Assembly (NCBI GenBank): GCA_007134845.1
Contig: SLKA01000037.1
Location: forward strand, 1-39,866
Direction of reading: 5' to 3'
Length of the DNA stretch: 39,866 nucleotides
Source: Balneolales bacterium
GTDB taxonomy: Bacteria; Bacteroidota; Rhodothermia; Balneolales; Natronogracilivirgulaceae
Positions 17,701 to 25,563 of the stretch are shown in pieces. Position 1 is the stretch's first letter. Every line of letters starts with the position of its first letter. Made by a program: the position numbers and the translations under genes. Below the pieces are notes generated by a model. The model was given only the letters and a program-made list of their open reading frames with translations. It was not told where the DNA came from and did not search any database.

Positions 17701-18621
17701 AGTACCTACCGTGACGGCGAGGATGAATACGACATCGTGGTGCGTTTGCGCGAGGTGGATCGCGATGATCTCGACAAGCTGCGTGATCTGACGATCAATC
17801 AGATGGGTCAGCAGATACCGCTGGTTTCGGTTGCTGATTTTGAGGAGGGGATCGGGCCCGGACGCATTACACGACTCGATCTGCTCCGTACTGCAATCGT
17901 TGAGGCGGATGCCGGACCGGGTTTCAGCGGGCCTCAGGTGCTCATGGATGTTCAGGATCATCTTGAGGATTACCGGGCCTCACTGCCGGCGGGTTACACC
18001 ATGAAGTATACCGGTGAGAGCGAGGACCAGGATGAGAGCTTCAGTTTTCTGACGATGGCGCTGCTCATCAGTTTCGTGCTGATTTTCCTGGTACTGCTCG
18101 CCAAATTCAACAGCCTCATCATTCCATTTATCATAATGATTGCCGTTGGCCTCAGTCTGCTCGGAGTTATCCTCGGACTCATTGTAACCCGGACGGAGTT
18201 CAGTGTTATGGTTTTTGTCGGTGTCATCAGTCTGGCTGGTATTGTGTGTATCAACAACATTGTGCTTGTGGAGTACATCAAGCAGCTTATAGACAAAGGG
18301 ATGCCGCGTATGGAGGCAATTATCGAGGCGGGCTCGATCCGTCTGCGACCGGTTTTACTGACCGCGTTCACAACCATCCTTGGTCTTATTCCACTTACAT
18401 TCGGGATCGATATCGACTATATCGGATTGCTTACTACTATGGATCCGGCGTTTCAGTTTGGGACGGAAAGCACACAGTTCTGGGGGCCGATGGGCATCAC
18501 GATCATCAGTGGCCTTTTGTTTGCCACATTCCTTACGCTGGTAATCGTTCCGGTTATGTATTCCGTATTCGAATCCCTGTCTGACCAGGCACATGAGGCG
18601 TTTAGATCCAGGGAACAGTGA
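14764..18621 (+). CDS. Efflux RND transporter permease with extra central membrane region
   Basis: A 1285-residue inner-membrane proton-driven pump of the HAE/AcrB-like RND family. The N-terminal helix and porter domain are typical. TM4 reads LIIALGLLVDNSVVIVENIYR, with D428 followed by N429 where classic pumps have Asp-Asp. The second half carries the matching features (FVGVISLAGIVCINNIVLVEYI). Usual length is about 1030-1060. Here residues about 520-775 hold a Lys-rich turn (EKKKKKSR) and roughly five or six hydrophobic segments instead of a single loop and TM7. A run of eight glycines (248-255) interrupts the porter domain. It forms a tripartite pump with the two upstream genes; substrates are unknown. 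Confidence 0.93.
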   Translation: MKVIEQAIKNRTLILVVTGILIVAGLYSYITIPKESAPSIDIPLFIISTIYPGIGPADMESLVTQPLERELQGIEGVSQITSTTFEGFSSIVVEFDLSVANIVASQRVREQVDMARSELPTDAEDPIITEFSIDDFPIMTVNLAADYSLAQLTQIAERLEDELETITGVREVDIIGGLEREVQVNVDLNALKGYNVSFQQIIGAIQSQNLTIPGGNVDVGRLSYLLRITGEFQHPDEIKDLVVFAPQGGGGGGGGNGPKPMGMVYMRDLAEVVYGFKDRESYARLTAFRIEDDNGDLIPIPKDEILENPVISLDIKQRTGSNILEISEQVNEILDSFGFPAGTQIVLTNDASDDIQSLITDLENSIISGMLFVVLVLVFFLGIRNALLVGTAVPLAIFTGFLVMTLMGLTINFVILFSLIIALGLLVDNSVVIVENIYRFRELGNERFEAARLGANEVGYALLASTATLVAAFLPLLFWPGIIGKFMGYLPMTLIIVLLCSLFIALVIYPALTGFFVKLDTEKKKKKSRLTKAAIWAGVIIIAAVVGINNYITLIVLLLVVLFFTITYRLIVKPLSIVFTGQFLPAFIEGYKSFLGWMLQRNYKVRNAYLRNMFSLSAFTLGFLLLIAGGVLSAFLSAPVIQIGPASLPAATAPILLLGVLSLVIGIAGIIIHTMESIFLGGKRSVIGGAIVGVIFLLTLFGFSLRGAHLTLPIVMTVMSIPIFVMVVGFLGMFRTRKTPIILSDNRARLLNSAFGALFAILLVFNLTPTGLNFFPDTDPNRIDINIEGPLGMNVDATNEMVREIQNRLDALLEESPDTRESVKNIQVNVGIAATGGFGAGIPSPERARISLNMVDFSDRRESSSRTLAKIRDVIGEIPDARIQVQGQEMGPPTGSPVNIEISGPDFQQVERMTREVSQRLREAQYTGQIPGMVDVRDNVSGGLPEYNIRIDHERARQYGLSLADIAQTVRIAVNGLDASTYRDGEDEYDIVVRLREVDRDDLDKLRDLTINQMGQQIPLVSVADFEEGIGPGRITRLDLLRTAIVEADAGPGFSGPQVLMDVQDHLEDYRASLPAGYTMKYTGESEDQDESFSFLTMALLISFVLIFLVLLAKFNSLIIPFIIMIAVGLSLLGVILGLIVTRTEFSVMVFVGVISLAGIVCINNIVLVEYIKQLIDKGMPRMEAIIEAGSIRLRPVLLTAFTTILGLIPLTFGIDIDYIGLLTTMDPAFQFGTESTQFWGPMGITIISGLLFATFLTLVIVPVMYSVFESLSDQAHEAFRSREQ

Positions 18622-19068
18622 TCATGCCGGTGTGATGGCGACGGTACAGCGGCTGATACACACCAGACGCTCGCGGTCGTCGCTGATCCGTATTTCCCAA
18701 ACGTGAATCCGGCTGCCCCGGTGTATGAGTGATGCGGCGGCATGAACGACTCCGTCCCTGACCGGGCGGAGGTGATTGGCGTTGATTTCCATTCCGGCTG
18801 CCCGCTCATTCCCGGGATCAATGAGCATTGCACTGCCCAGAGAGGCAACTGTTTCCGCCAGAGCAACCGATGCACCCCCGTGCAATAGTCCGAAAGGCTG
18901 TTTGACTGGCTCATCAACCGGCATGGATGCTTTTACATAACCGTGCTGCAGGTCTGTGATACTGATGCCCAGGCACTCCATCAAACCGCGTTGTGCATTT
19001 TTTTTTAACCGGTCCCACCGGTCTTCCAGCTCCGGTGCAATATTCATGGATATACGATCTGATGACAT
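18622..19068 (-). CDS. PaaI/MenI-like hotdog thioesterase
   Basis: A 148-residue single hotdog-fold acyl-CoA thioesterase. The signature PFGLLHGGASVALAET (about 58-73) contains HGG and the catalytic glutamate E72, as in the YdiI/MenI subgroup. Some members hydrolyse 1,4-dihydroxy-2-naphthoyl-CoA in menaquinone synthesis; others act on aromatic acyl-CoAs. No menaquinone genes are adjacent, so the substrate is undecided. The stop codon abuts the end of the convergent RND gene with no gap. It lies 57 bp downstream of the PhzF-like gene. Confidence 0.88.
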   Translation of the reverse strand: MSSDRISMNIAPELEDRWDRLKKNAQRGLMECLGISITDLQHGYVKASMPVDEPVKQPFGLLHGGASVALAETVASLGSAMLIDPGNERAAGMEINANHLRPVRDGVVHAAASLIHRGSRIHVWEIRISDDRERLVCISRCTVAITPA

Positions 19069-19125
19069 GGATAATTATTACTCACAGCACTCCTTCGGGT
19101 ACATCGGAGAAGTTCCAACAGCCAT

Positions 19126-20061
19126 TTAAAAGCTGCCTGCTGATTCTCCGCGAAGCCGGATGCTGCCGTCTATTACAGAAACAGCTTCGCCGGCAATCTG
19201 GATCATGCTTACTTTGCCATCCTTGATCATCATGCTTACATGAACAATACCCGGGCGGTTGATATTATCACCCTGAAGAGCCCGAAACGAGAAATGTTTC
19301 TTGTTCCGGTCCAGAAATCCGTTTTCCCAGAGAAATGCCGCCATAGGGCCGTTAGCCGTTCCGGTGACAGGATCTTCTATGATACCCAGGGAAGGAGCAA
19401 AAAACCGCATCACCCAGTCCTCTTCCAGATCACCTGTGTCCGTTGTGACCACTGCGAAGCCATTCAGATCATGTCGTTCATTGAGCTTTCGCAGCAGATG
19501 CTGATTGGGTTCAAGGGTTTCAAGGCTTTCCAGGTTTCGTACCGGAACATAGCATAATCCGTTTCCGGTGATCTGTGGTTTGACCTTCTGGCTGAGTTCA
19601 ATGTCAGCAAGGCCAAGGGCCCCGCAAAGATAGCGGATATCTCCCGGATATGGGAAGAATTGCGGAGGCGGAATAGTGAGTTTGATGTAGGGTCGAAGGT
19701 CGAACCACTCAACATCTACCGTCAGCACGCCAACACGGGTCTCCACGAGAAAAGACTGTGGCTCATTGACCTGCAGCCCGAACTTTCCCTCCTCCGCCAG
19801 AACATGAAATGCGGCGATCGTAGCGTGGCCGCATAGATCCACCTCCTGAGTTGGAGTAAACCAGCGAAGCTTCAGATCGCTTTTTTCACTGTCGGGGGGA
19901 AGAATGAAGACCGTTTCCGATACATTGATCTCACGTGCAATATTCTGCATATCCGTTGCATTCAGATGTTCTGCATCTGAGACGACACCGGCCGGATTCC
20001 CGGTGAACGGTTTACGGGTAAAGGCGTCAACCTGACGGAAACGGACTATGGATGCGGCCAT
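19126..20061 (-). CDS. PhzF family isomerase-like protein
   Basis: A 311-residue protein with the diaminopimelate-epimerase-like fold of the PhzF family. Motifs seen are VDAFTRKPFTGNPAGVV at the N-terminus, NVSETVFI with the catalytic glutamate E49, GHAT (78-81) and DPVTGTANGP (230-239). Real PhzF isomerises dihydro-3-hydroxyanthranilate in phenazine synthesis, but no phenazine genes are here. Most family members have unknown substrates, so a general isomerase role is all that can be said. Upstream, a 42-bp gap separates it from the FKBP gene on the same strand. Confidence 0.9.
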   Translation of the reverse strand: MAASIVRFRQVDAFTRKPFTGNPAGVVSDAEHLNATDMQNIAREINVSETVFILPPDSEKSDLKLRWFTPTQEVDLCGHATIAAFHVLAEEGKFGLQVNEPQSFLVETRVGVLTVDVEWFDLRPYIKLTIPPPQFFPYPGDIRYLCGALGLADIELSQKVKPQITGNGLCYVPVRNLESLETLEPNQHLLRKLNERHDLNGFAVVTTDTGDLEEDWVMRFFAPSLGIIEDPVTGTANGPMAAFLWENGFLDRNKKHFSFRALQGDNINRPGIVHVSMMIKDGKVSMIQIAGEAVSVIDGSIRLRGESAGSF

Positions 20062-20103
20062 GACGGTTCTGTAGTGAATTAACGGTGATAAATGGATCGG
20101 GAA

Positions 20104-20889
20104 TCAGTTGATATCAAGTAGCTCAACATCAAAGACAATGATGGCATTGGGTGGAATGACCTGTCCGGCACCTCGTTCGCCATAGCCCAGTTCCGGAGGG
20201 ATCACGAGAGTTCTTTTCTCACCGACACTCATGTCCAGCAGGCCTTCATCCCAACCGGGTATAACCTGACCTTGTCCAACTTCGAACACAAACGGTTGAT
20301 CCCTCAGAGTTGAGCTGTCGAACATGGTACCGTCCTCGAGGTATCCTGAGTAATGCACGGAAACCATATCACCGGCTTCGGGTTTTGCACCTCCGCCTTC
20401 TTCATGAACATAATACTGGAGGCCGCTTTCCTTGGTTTCAAGGGCGGTTTCATCGATATCCCAGGGTGTCGGGGGCTTCATGATGGATACAAGTTCGATT
20501 TCCATGTGGATGTTTTCGCCGCCGGGTATAAATCCATCCACACCCTGATCGCCAAATGCAAGATTTGGCGGGATGACGAGCGAGCGCTTACCACCTTCAC
20601 GCATACCGATCATACCTTCGTCCCAGCCCTGGATTGGGAGCTGTCCTGCTCCAACCTGAACCACGATCGGTTCGTCGCGTTCGAATGTGGACTCAAAGAC
20701 GCTTCCATCTTCAAGTGAACCTCTGAAGTGGATGGTTAAAAAGTCGTTGACCCTGGCCTCTTCACCTGTTCCGATTTCGGTGTCAGTGATTTCAAGACCG
20801 TCTTCGGTTATCGTGGTTCCGTTGCCGTTGCAACTCCATAGAGCGACAAAAAGAAATAATGAGGAGATATAAAATGTCAGTTGTTTCAT
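20104..20889 (-). CDS. Lipoprotein with two FKBP-type prolyl isomerase domains
   Basis: A 261-residue envelope lipoprotein. The lipobox LWSC places the lipidated cysteine at C20. Two FKBP domains follow in tandem, about residues 35-132 and 155-261. Each has the family core: [18 protein letters not shown]…[21 protein letters not shown] and [18 protein letters not shown]…[21 protein letters not shown]. Both keep the tryptophan and the IPP loop that line the active site, so both may be active peptidyl-prolyl isomerases assisting folding outside the inner membrane. The arrangement probably arose by duplication. Confidence 0.94.
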   Translation of the reverse strand: MKQLTFYISSLFLFVALWSCNGNGTTITEDGLEITDTEIGTGEEARVNDFLTIHFRGSLEDGSVFESTFERDEPIVVQVGAGQLPIQGWDEGMIGMREGGKRSLVIPPNLAFGDQGVDGFIPGGENIHMEIELVSIMKPPTPWDIDETALETKESGLQYYVHEEGGGAKPEAGDMVSVHYSGYLEDGTMFDSSTLRDQPFVFEVGQGQVIPGWDEGLLDMSVGEKRTLVIPPELGYGERGAGQVIPPNAIIVFDVELLDIN

Positions 20890-20979
20890 GAGAGCGTTAA
20901 TTATTGGTTTTGTTGCATCCTTGTAAGAATAGCAGATTTTACAACGATTTCATAGTCGAAAAAGCAATTGGGAGGATAA

Positions 20980-21020
20980 CGTCTGACTTCCGAAATGCTT
21001 GCAGACGATTTTTATTTTTT
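20980..21020 (+). terminator. Weak hairpin with T-tract, orphan on plus strand
   Basis: CGTCTG (20980-20985) pairs with CAGACG (21002-21007) and is followed by ATTTTTATTTTTT. It has terminator form on the plus strand, yet no plus-strand gene lies upstream. It may act with the minus-strand gene ending at 21080, or terminate an unknown short transcript. The loop is long (16 nt), so support is weak. Confidence 0.25.
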
Positions 21021-21079
21021 ATTGCATTTCCCTTGAACCCGGATGCTAAGGAGATGTTTCAGCGGGTTTTTCCTGATTC

Positions 21080-21937
21080 TCAGTGGTTGTGGAATTTCTC
21101 TATGACGCTTGCAAGCTGCCGGAGTTCGCTGATGCCGAAAACGGGTTTGCAACCCGTCCTTACAGAGCGTATGAAGTGGGAGAGCAAGTGGCGGGCAGGC
21201 TCCCTGTAGTCAAACCGCATGACCTCGGGTGTATCCTGCTCTGCGCCATCGCGCATCCATTTTTTGATAAGCTGTTCATTGATCTGGCAGACGGCCGCCA
21301 TTTTATTTCCGATGAAAAAGCGGGAATGCCGGTTTTCGAGTCCGTATGGATTTAAAAAAATGGAACCGGAAGTGCCATTGCCAAAGCGAAGGTGCAGCTG
21401 CTGCATGTCAGGGCTGGCCGTGCCATGATCGGAAGGGATGTGTACATCGCCTTCAAAACGGACCAAATGGCTTCTGCTCCATTCCAGGCACAGGGATACC
21501 TCCTCGAGAAGGATCCTGTAGAGGGTTCTGGAATCCGGAGTGTACCTCGGACCCGCCCATTCCCTGTGGATATGGAGCTTGCCGGGCGGGGTGATGTGGT
21601 TGAACAGCCATTGCGTGGCAGGAGAATAGTGAGACCACATCGAGAACATGACGATAGCGGAAGATTCCTGGGAGGCCTCAAACCAGTCCCGGATTTCCCG
21701 GTGGTCTGTGGGCAGTGGCGCCACCCAAAGAATGTGAAAACCGCGTTTGAGTGCAGTTTTGAGCTGATGGGTGTCGGTATCTGCGGAGGAAGCATCGTTG
21801 AGAATAAGACACGCGGTCACATCATCCAGCAAATCAATGCTTCGGGCCATGACAACCTCATGCACCCCTGTGATAAACCTGAGATGCTGCTCCCAGGTCA
21901 GGGCCATGGGCTCAGGACCGATGATGCCGACTTTCAT
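21080..21937 (-). CDS. Degenerate Gfo/Idh/MocA-like oxidoreductase
   Basis: A 285-residue protein with the overall layout of Gfo/Idh/MocA dehydrogenases: an N-terminal Rossmann-like half, a middle segment (APLPTDHREIRDWFEA…VMFSMWSHYSPATQWL) in the place of the family's EKP and N-x-R-F-x-P elements, and a C-terminal sheet domain. Key residues are altered. The glycine-rich loop reads GIIGPEPMA rather than GxGxxG, and the EKP catalytic lysine is replaced by APLP. The length is also short compared with 330-370. It may have lost NAD(P)-dependent activity and serve another role, or the resemblance may be distant. It lies 30 bp downstream of the PspC gene. Confidence 0.5.
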   Translation of the reverse strand: MKVGIIGPEPMALTWEQHLRFITGVHEVVMARSIDLLDDVTACLILNDASSADTDTHQLKTALKRGFHILWVAPLPTDHREIRDWFEASQESSAIVMFSMWSHYSPATQWLFNHITPPGKLHIHREWAGPRYTPDSRTLYRILLEEVSLCLEWSRSHLVRFEGDVHIPSDHGTASPDMQQLHLRFGNGTSGSIFLNPYGLENRHSRFFIGNKMAAVCQINEQLIKKWMRDGAEQDTPEVMRFDYREPARHLLSHFIRSVRTGCKPVFGISELRQLASVIEKFHNH

Positions 21938-21967
21938 ACATGGTTACATTGTGTTTGCAGTTCGCTG

Positions 21968-22156
21968 TCAACGTGGCATGATTACAGCGAGGATCAGATA
22001 AAATAGAACAAATGAACCAAATCCAAAAATGGCTGCAAGTACAAATATGATGCGGACCAGAGTGCTGTCCCAGCCCAGATATTCTGCGATGCCTCCGCAA
22101 ACCCCGAGAAGGACCTTGTCTGTTGCGGATTTTGTAAGTCTTCTTGTCATTTCCAT
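21968..22156 (-). CDS. PspC domain protein
   Basis: A 62-residue membrane protein consisting of a single PspC domain: LTKSATDKVLLGVCGGIAEY, LGWDSTLVRIIFVLAAI, then a hydrophobic helix ending in LAVIMPR. PspC proteins are associated with envelope-stress signalling in phage-shock systems, but small stand-alone copies in Bacteroidota are of unclear function. Either the first or third methionine could start it. The following minus-strand gene is 30 bp away, so they may be cotranscribed. Confidence 0.88.
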   Translation of the reverse strand: MEMTRRLTKSATDKVLLGVCGGIAEYLGWDSTLVRIIFVLAAIFGFGSFVLFYLILAVIMPR

Positions 22157-22300
22157 GTGTTTTCAATTTGTCTGTGGGTGTTTTTCAATGTCTTACGCTA
22201 CAAAGGGAGGTATTGTTTCAGAACGGATGGTTTTTAGCGGGGGCTGCCGGCATGTTGTACGGAACGAAATTCACCGGATTCATCTTTCAGTTGGATATAA

Positions 22301-22336
22301 GTGTTGAATGCGGGAAATGTGTTGGATGCGGGAAAT
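22301..22336. repeat. Two tandem 18-bp repeats upstream of photolyase genes
   Basis: GTGTTGAATGCGGGAAAT (22301-22318) is followed directly by GTGTTGGATGCGGGAAAT (22319-22336), with one mismatch. The array lies 64 bp before the first photolyase start codon, in the 243-bp region shared with the divergent PspC gene. Direct repeats at this position could bind a regulator of the light-repair operon. Confidence 0.6.
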
Positions 22337-22399
22337 GCGATGAATACGAAAAGGGTGTCAATAGTGGTCCTGTAGACAAACGTGTAACGACGACTCAAC

Positions 22400-24061
22400 A
22401 TGAGCAAAACGTACAATTTCCAGGAAACACTGGACAAACATTCCAAAAATGGAAATACAAAAAAGTCTGGAACATATCTGTATGTACATCAGGATCAATT
22501 GAATCTGCAAGCCTTTCCTGAACGACTCACAAGGGAAAAACCTGAACTTGTTCTGATAGAATCGATCACTGATGCCTCATCTTTGCCCTTTCACAAGAAA
22601 AAACTGATTTTGGAATGGAGTGCTCGTCGTCATTTTGCCCTGGAGGCGGTCGAATCAGGATTTCCGGTGACATATCTTCAGACAGACAAGACTGCTGCCG
22701 AAGCGCTTCGCGGGTATCTCGAATCGAACAGGAACGCTGTCATAACTTGTATGCAGCCTGCCGAATACACTCCGCGAAAACAACTTGAAGCGCTGAATGC
22801 AGAGGCCGGATATCGGTTTGAGATCATTCCCAACCATTTCTTTATTGCTGATCCATCCCGGTGGTCCGGCAAGGTGCAGTCGGGATATCGCATGGAGTAT
22901 TTCTATCGAGAAATGCGCAGGCAGACAGGGTATCTCATGAAAGGCGGCAAACCTGTCGGTGGTAAATGGAATTTTGATGATGAAAACCGGCAACCATTTC
23001 CGGATCGAATTGAAACGCCATCCCTGACTGCATTTACGCCGGATGAGGTGACCCGTGATGTCATCATGGAGATCGAAGATCGCTTCCCGAAGCATTTCGG
23101 TTTATCGGACGGATTTGCCTATGCAGTAACCCGTGAACAGGCTTTGGAAGTCCTGGATGACTTTATTGCTAACAGGCTGTCTGGATTTGGTCCGTATCAG
23201 GATGCCATGGCGGCAGGTGAGCCTTTTTTGTTTCACTCGCTGCTGTCACCATATTTGAATCTGGGCATACTGACGGCGCGCGAGGTTTGCGAGGCAGCGC
23301 TGGAGGCGTATGAAGCGGCTGACGAATCGGTAAAGGATAAGAAAGCATCCAATAACGATGCATTATCAACGAAAAACAAGCTGCCGCTGAATTCTGTGGA
23401 AGGTTTTGTCCGTCAAATACTGGGATGGCGCGAGTATATCCGGATCTATTATGAAGCGATGATGCCGGAAGTACGCAAGTCCAATTTTTTCTTGTATGAT
23501 AGCCCTCTTCCGGAATTATACTGGAGTGCTGATACGAATATGAAATGTCTGCGCGAAAGTGTTCAGAGTGTCAGGGAACATGGATACGCCCATCATATCC
23601 AGCGTCTTATGGTGCTCAGTAATTTCAGCAATCTGACTGAATCCGATCCCTATGCCCTTTTTAAGTGGTTCTGGCTCGGTTTCGTGGATGCCCACGAGTG
23701 GGTGGTGCTTCCCAATGTTCTCGGGATGTCCACATTTGCTGATGGGGGAGTGCTGGCATCCAAACCCTATATTGCGGGTGGCAACTATATCCGGAAGATG
23801 AGTGACTACTGCAGTGGCTGCCGGTTCCGGGTTCAGGACCGGACCGGCAAGGATGCCTGTCCGTTCAACTATCTTTATTGGTCTTTTATCGATCGTGAGC
23901 AGAAGCATCTCAATAAGAATCCACGTATCGGTTTCATGCTGAAGACATGGAATAAAAAAAGCGAGAAAGAAAAAGAGGAGGTTCGAATGATGTCTGGAAC
24001 ATTCGTTGAAAGCCTGAAACGGTACGATCAGAAAAATCATGCAAGCAAGAAAAACAGCTGA
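22400..24061 (+). CDS. FeS-type (6-4) photolyase, PhrB-like
   Basis: A 553-residue cryptochrome/photolyase-related protein of the FeS-BCP class, which repairs (6-4) pyrimidine photoproducts using FAD and blue light. Four cysteines match the [4Fe-4S] ligands: C383, C471, C474 and C487. Their spacing (88, 3, 13) equals that of Agrobacterium PhrB as I recall it. The histidine of the active-site region is in HGYAHHIQRLM (H398/H399). The N-terminal antenna half opens with TYLYVHQDQLNLQ. Usual length is 500-520, and the extra residues are at the N-terminus and in a hydrophilic linker near 305-330. The class II photolyase follows after 23 bp. Confidence 0.93.
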   Translation: MSKTYNFQETLDKHSKNGNTKKSGTYLYVHQDQLNLQAFPERLTREKPELVLIESITDASSLPFHKKKLILEWSARRHFALEAVESGFPVTYLQTDKTAAEALRGYLESNRNAVITCMQPAEYTPRKQLEALNAEAGYRFEIIPNHFFIADPSRWSGKVQSGYRMEYFYREMRRQTGYLMKGGKPVGGKWNFDDENRQPFPDRIETPSLTAFTPDEVTRDVIMEIEDRFPKHFGLSDGFAYAVTREQALEVLDDFIANRLSGFGPYQDAMAAGEPFLFHSLLSPYLNLGILTAREVCEAALEAYEAADESVKDKKASNNDALSTKNKLPLNSVEGFVRQILGWREYIRIYYEAMMPEVRKSNFFLYDSPLPELYWSADTNMKCLRESVQSVREHGYAHHIQRLMVLSNFSNLTESDPYALFKWFWLGFVDAHEWVVLPNVLGMSTFADGGVLASKPYIAGGNYIRKMSDYCSGCRFRVQDRTGKDACPFNYLYWSFIDREQKHLNKNPRIGFMLKTWNKKSEKEKEEVRMMSGTFVESLKRYDQKNHASKKNS

Positions 24062-24084
24062 GGTGTTACAGCCGGGAAAAAATT

Positions 24085-25563
24085 ATGAAGAACATTAACT
24101 CATACCGAAAAAATATTCGTGTCAGCGGACAGGCAGATGGCGGATATGTGCTCTATTGGATGCAGATCAACCGCAGGCTGCACTATAATTTCGCGTTGGA
24201 GTACGCCGTTGCATACGCCAACAGGATCGGGCGTCCGCTGGTGATTCTGGAGGGGCTTGCCAGCGACTATCCGTGGGCGACGGCCCGCACTTCCACTTTT
24301 ATTCTGGAGGGCATGGCCGAACATGCAGGGCAGCTCAGGAATTCGGAGACGGTCACATATATACCCTATCCGGAGCAGCAAGGCGGGAGTTATGGCAAGC
24401 TGGTTCGCGACCTTTGCAGCAGGGCGGCGATTCTCATATCCGATGAGTACCCCGTTTTCATCATGCGCGAACGAAATGAAAAGCTCGAGAATGAACTTTC
24501 AATTCCGTTTCACACCATCGATTCGAATGGCATCATCCCGATGGCCCTGTCCGGGAAAGCGCCGTATTCTGCATTTATTTTTCGTCAATTGATGCAAAAA
24601 GTGTTCCGTGAGTGCTGGGAACATCCGCCGCTGGAATATCCGTTGAAAGGGTTGCAGGACCATGGGCGTCCGGATTTGCCGGAGGCGATCATGGAAAAGC
24701 AGGAAACCGGACTGAAGCGGCTTGAATCGGCCACAAGTATTGCGGATTTTGTAGGTGGCCTTTCCAGTTTGAATAAAAGTATTGGTCCTGTTGACATCAA
24801 AGGGACACGTGAGGCGGCTCTTGAGCGTCTTGATGCGTTTGCCGGAGGCGATCTACTGAGCTATGATGAGGACCGCAATGACCCGGACAAGGAGCGAACC
24901 AGCAGACTGAGTCCCTGGCTGCATATTGGCAAGATCTCGGCCTTTGAAATTGTGAGGGAAGCTTTTGCCATGCAGCCCGGTGGTTGGGACATTGACGATG
25001 CCCGGCCTGTTGGAGGCAAGCGCAACGGTTTTTTTGGCGGACATCCATCCATCGAATCATTTCTCGATGAGATCATCACCTGGCGGGAGACAGGGTTCCA
25101 TTTTGCATGGCATACTCCGGAATACGATCAGTTCGATTCCTTGCCCTCCTGGGCGCGTGAAACACTTTCGGATCATTCCGGTGACCATCGCGAACATATG
25201 TATACCTACGAGGAACTCGCCGCATCCCGAACGCACGATCCTGTTTGGAATGCGGCCCAGACGCAACTCAGGGAGGAGGGACGTATCCACAATTATCTCA
25301 GGATGCTGTGGGGCAAGAAAGTGCTGGAGTGGACTGCCGATCCGCAGGCAGCACTGGAATACTTGATCGACCTGAATAATTATTATGCGATCGACGGACG
25401 TGATCCCAACAGCTATTCAGGCATATTCTGGATTTTTGGACGGTTTGACAGAGCGTGGGGCCCGGAGCGGCAGATATTCGGAAAAATACGCTACATGAGC
25501 AGTGAGAGCGCTCGTAAAAAAGTGAAGCTGAATAACTATCTGAAGCGGTATTCAGGCTTGTAA
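24085..25563 (+). CDS. phr: Class II CPD photolyase
   Basis: A 492-residue deoxyribodipyrimidine photolyase of class II, which splits cyclobutane pyrimidine dimers by light-driven electron transfer from FADH-. Class II motifs are clear: VLYWMQINRRLHYNFALEYA near the N-terminus, ITWRETGFHFAW (about 330), LPSWARETL, THDPVWNAAQ (about 385), LRMLWGKKVLEW, and DGRDPNSYSGIFWIFGRFDRAWG (about 438). Length fits the family's 450-500. It lies 23 bp after the (6-4) photolyase and is probably cotranscribed. Its last 28 bp overlap the end of the convergent purine nucleoside phosphorylase gene. Confidence 0.95.
   Translation: MKNINSYRKNIRVSGQADGGYVLYWMQINRRLHYNFALEYAVAYANRIGRPLVILEGLASDYPWATARTSTFILEGMAEHAGQLRNSETVTYIPYPEQQGGSYGKLVRDLCSRAAILISDEYPVFIMRERNEKLENELSIPFHTIDSNGIIPMALSGKAPYSAFIFRQLMQKVFRECWEHPPLEYPLKGLQDHGRPDLPEAIMEKQETGLKRLESATSIADFVGGLSSLNKSIGPVDIKGTREAALERLDAFAGGDLLSYDEDRNDPDKERTSRLSPWLHIGKISAFEIVREAFAMQPGGWDIDDARPVGGKRNGFFGGHPSIESFLDEIITWRETGFHFAWHTPEYDQFDSLPSWARETLSDHSGDHREHMYTYEELAASRTHDPVWNAAQTQLREEGRIHNYLRMLWGKKVLEWTADPQAALEYLIDLNNYYAIDGRDPNSYSGIFWIFGRFDRAWGPERQIFGKIRYMSSESARKKVKLNNYLKRYSGL

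Noticed and set aside
16587-17961. Long minus-strand open frames under the RND pump gene
   Set aside because: They are antisense to a clearly conserved transporter and show Ser/Arg-rich shadow composition with no domains.
19126-20061. Phenazine biosynthesis role for the PhzF-like gene
   Set aside because: No other phenazine gene is present, and most PhzF-family proteins have unrelated functions.
22144-22521. Open frame with a CGKCVGCGKC cysteine pattern, suggestive of a metal site
   Set aside because: The pattern comes from the 18-bp tandem repeat; the frame overlaps the photolyase start in another phase and has no other family features.
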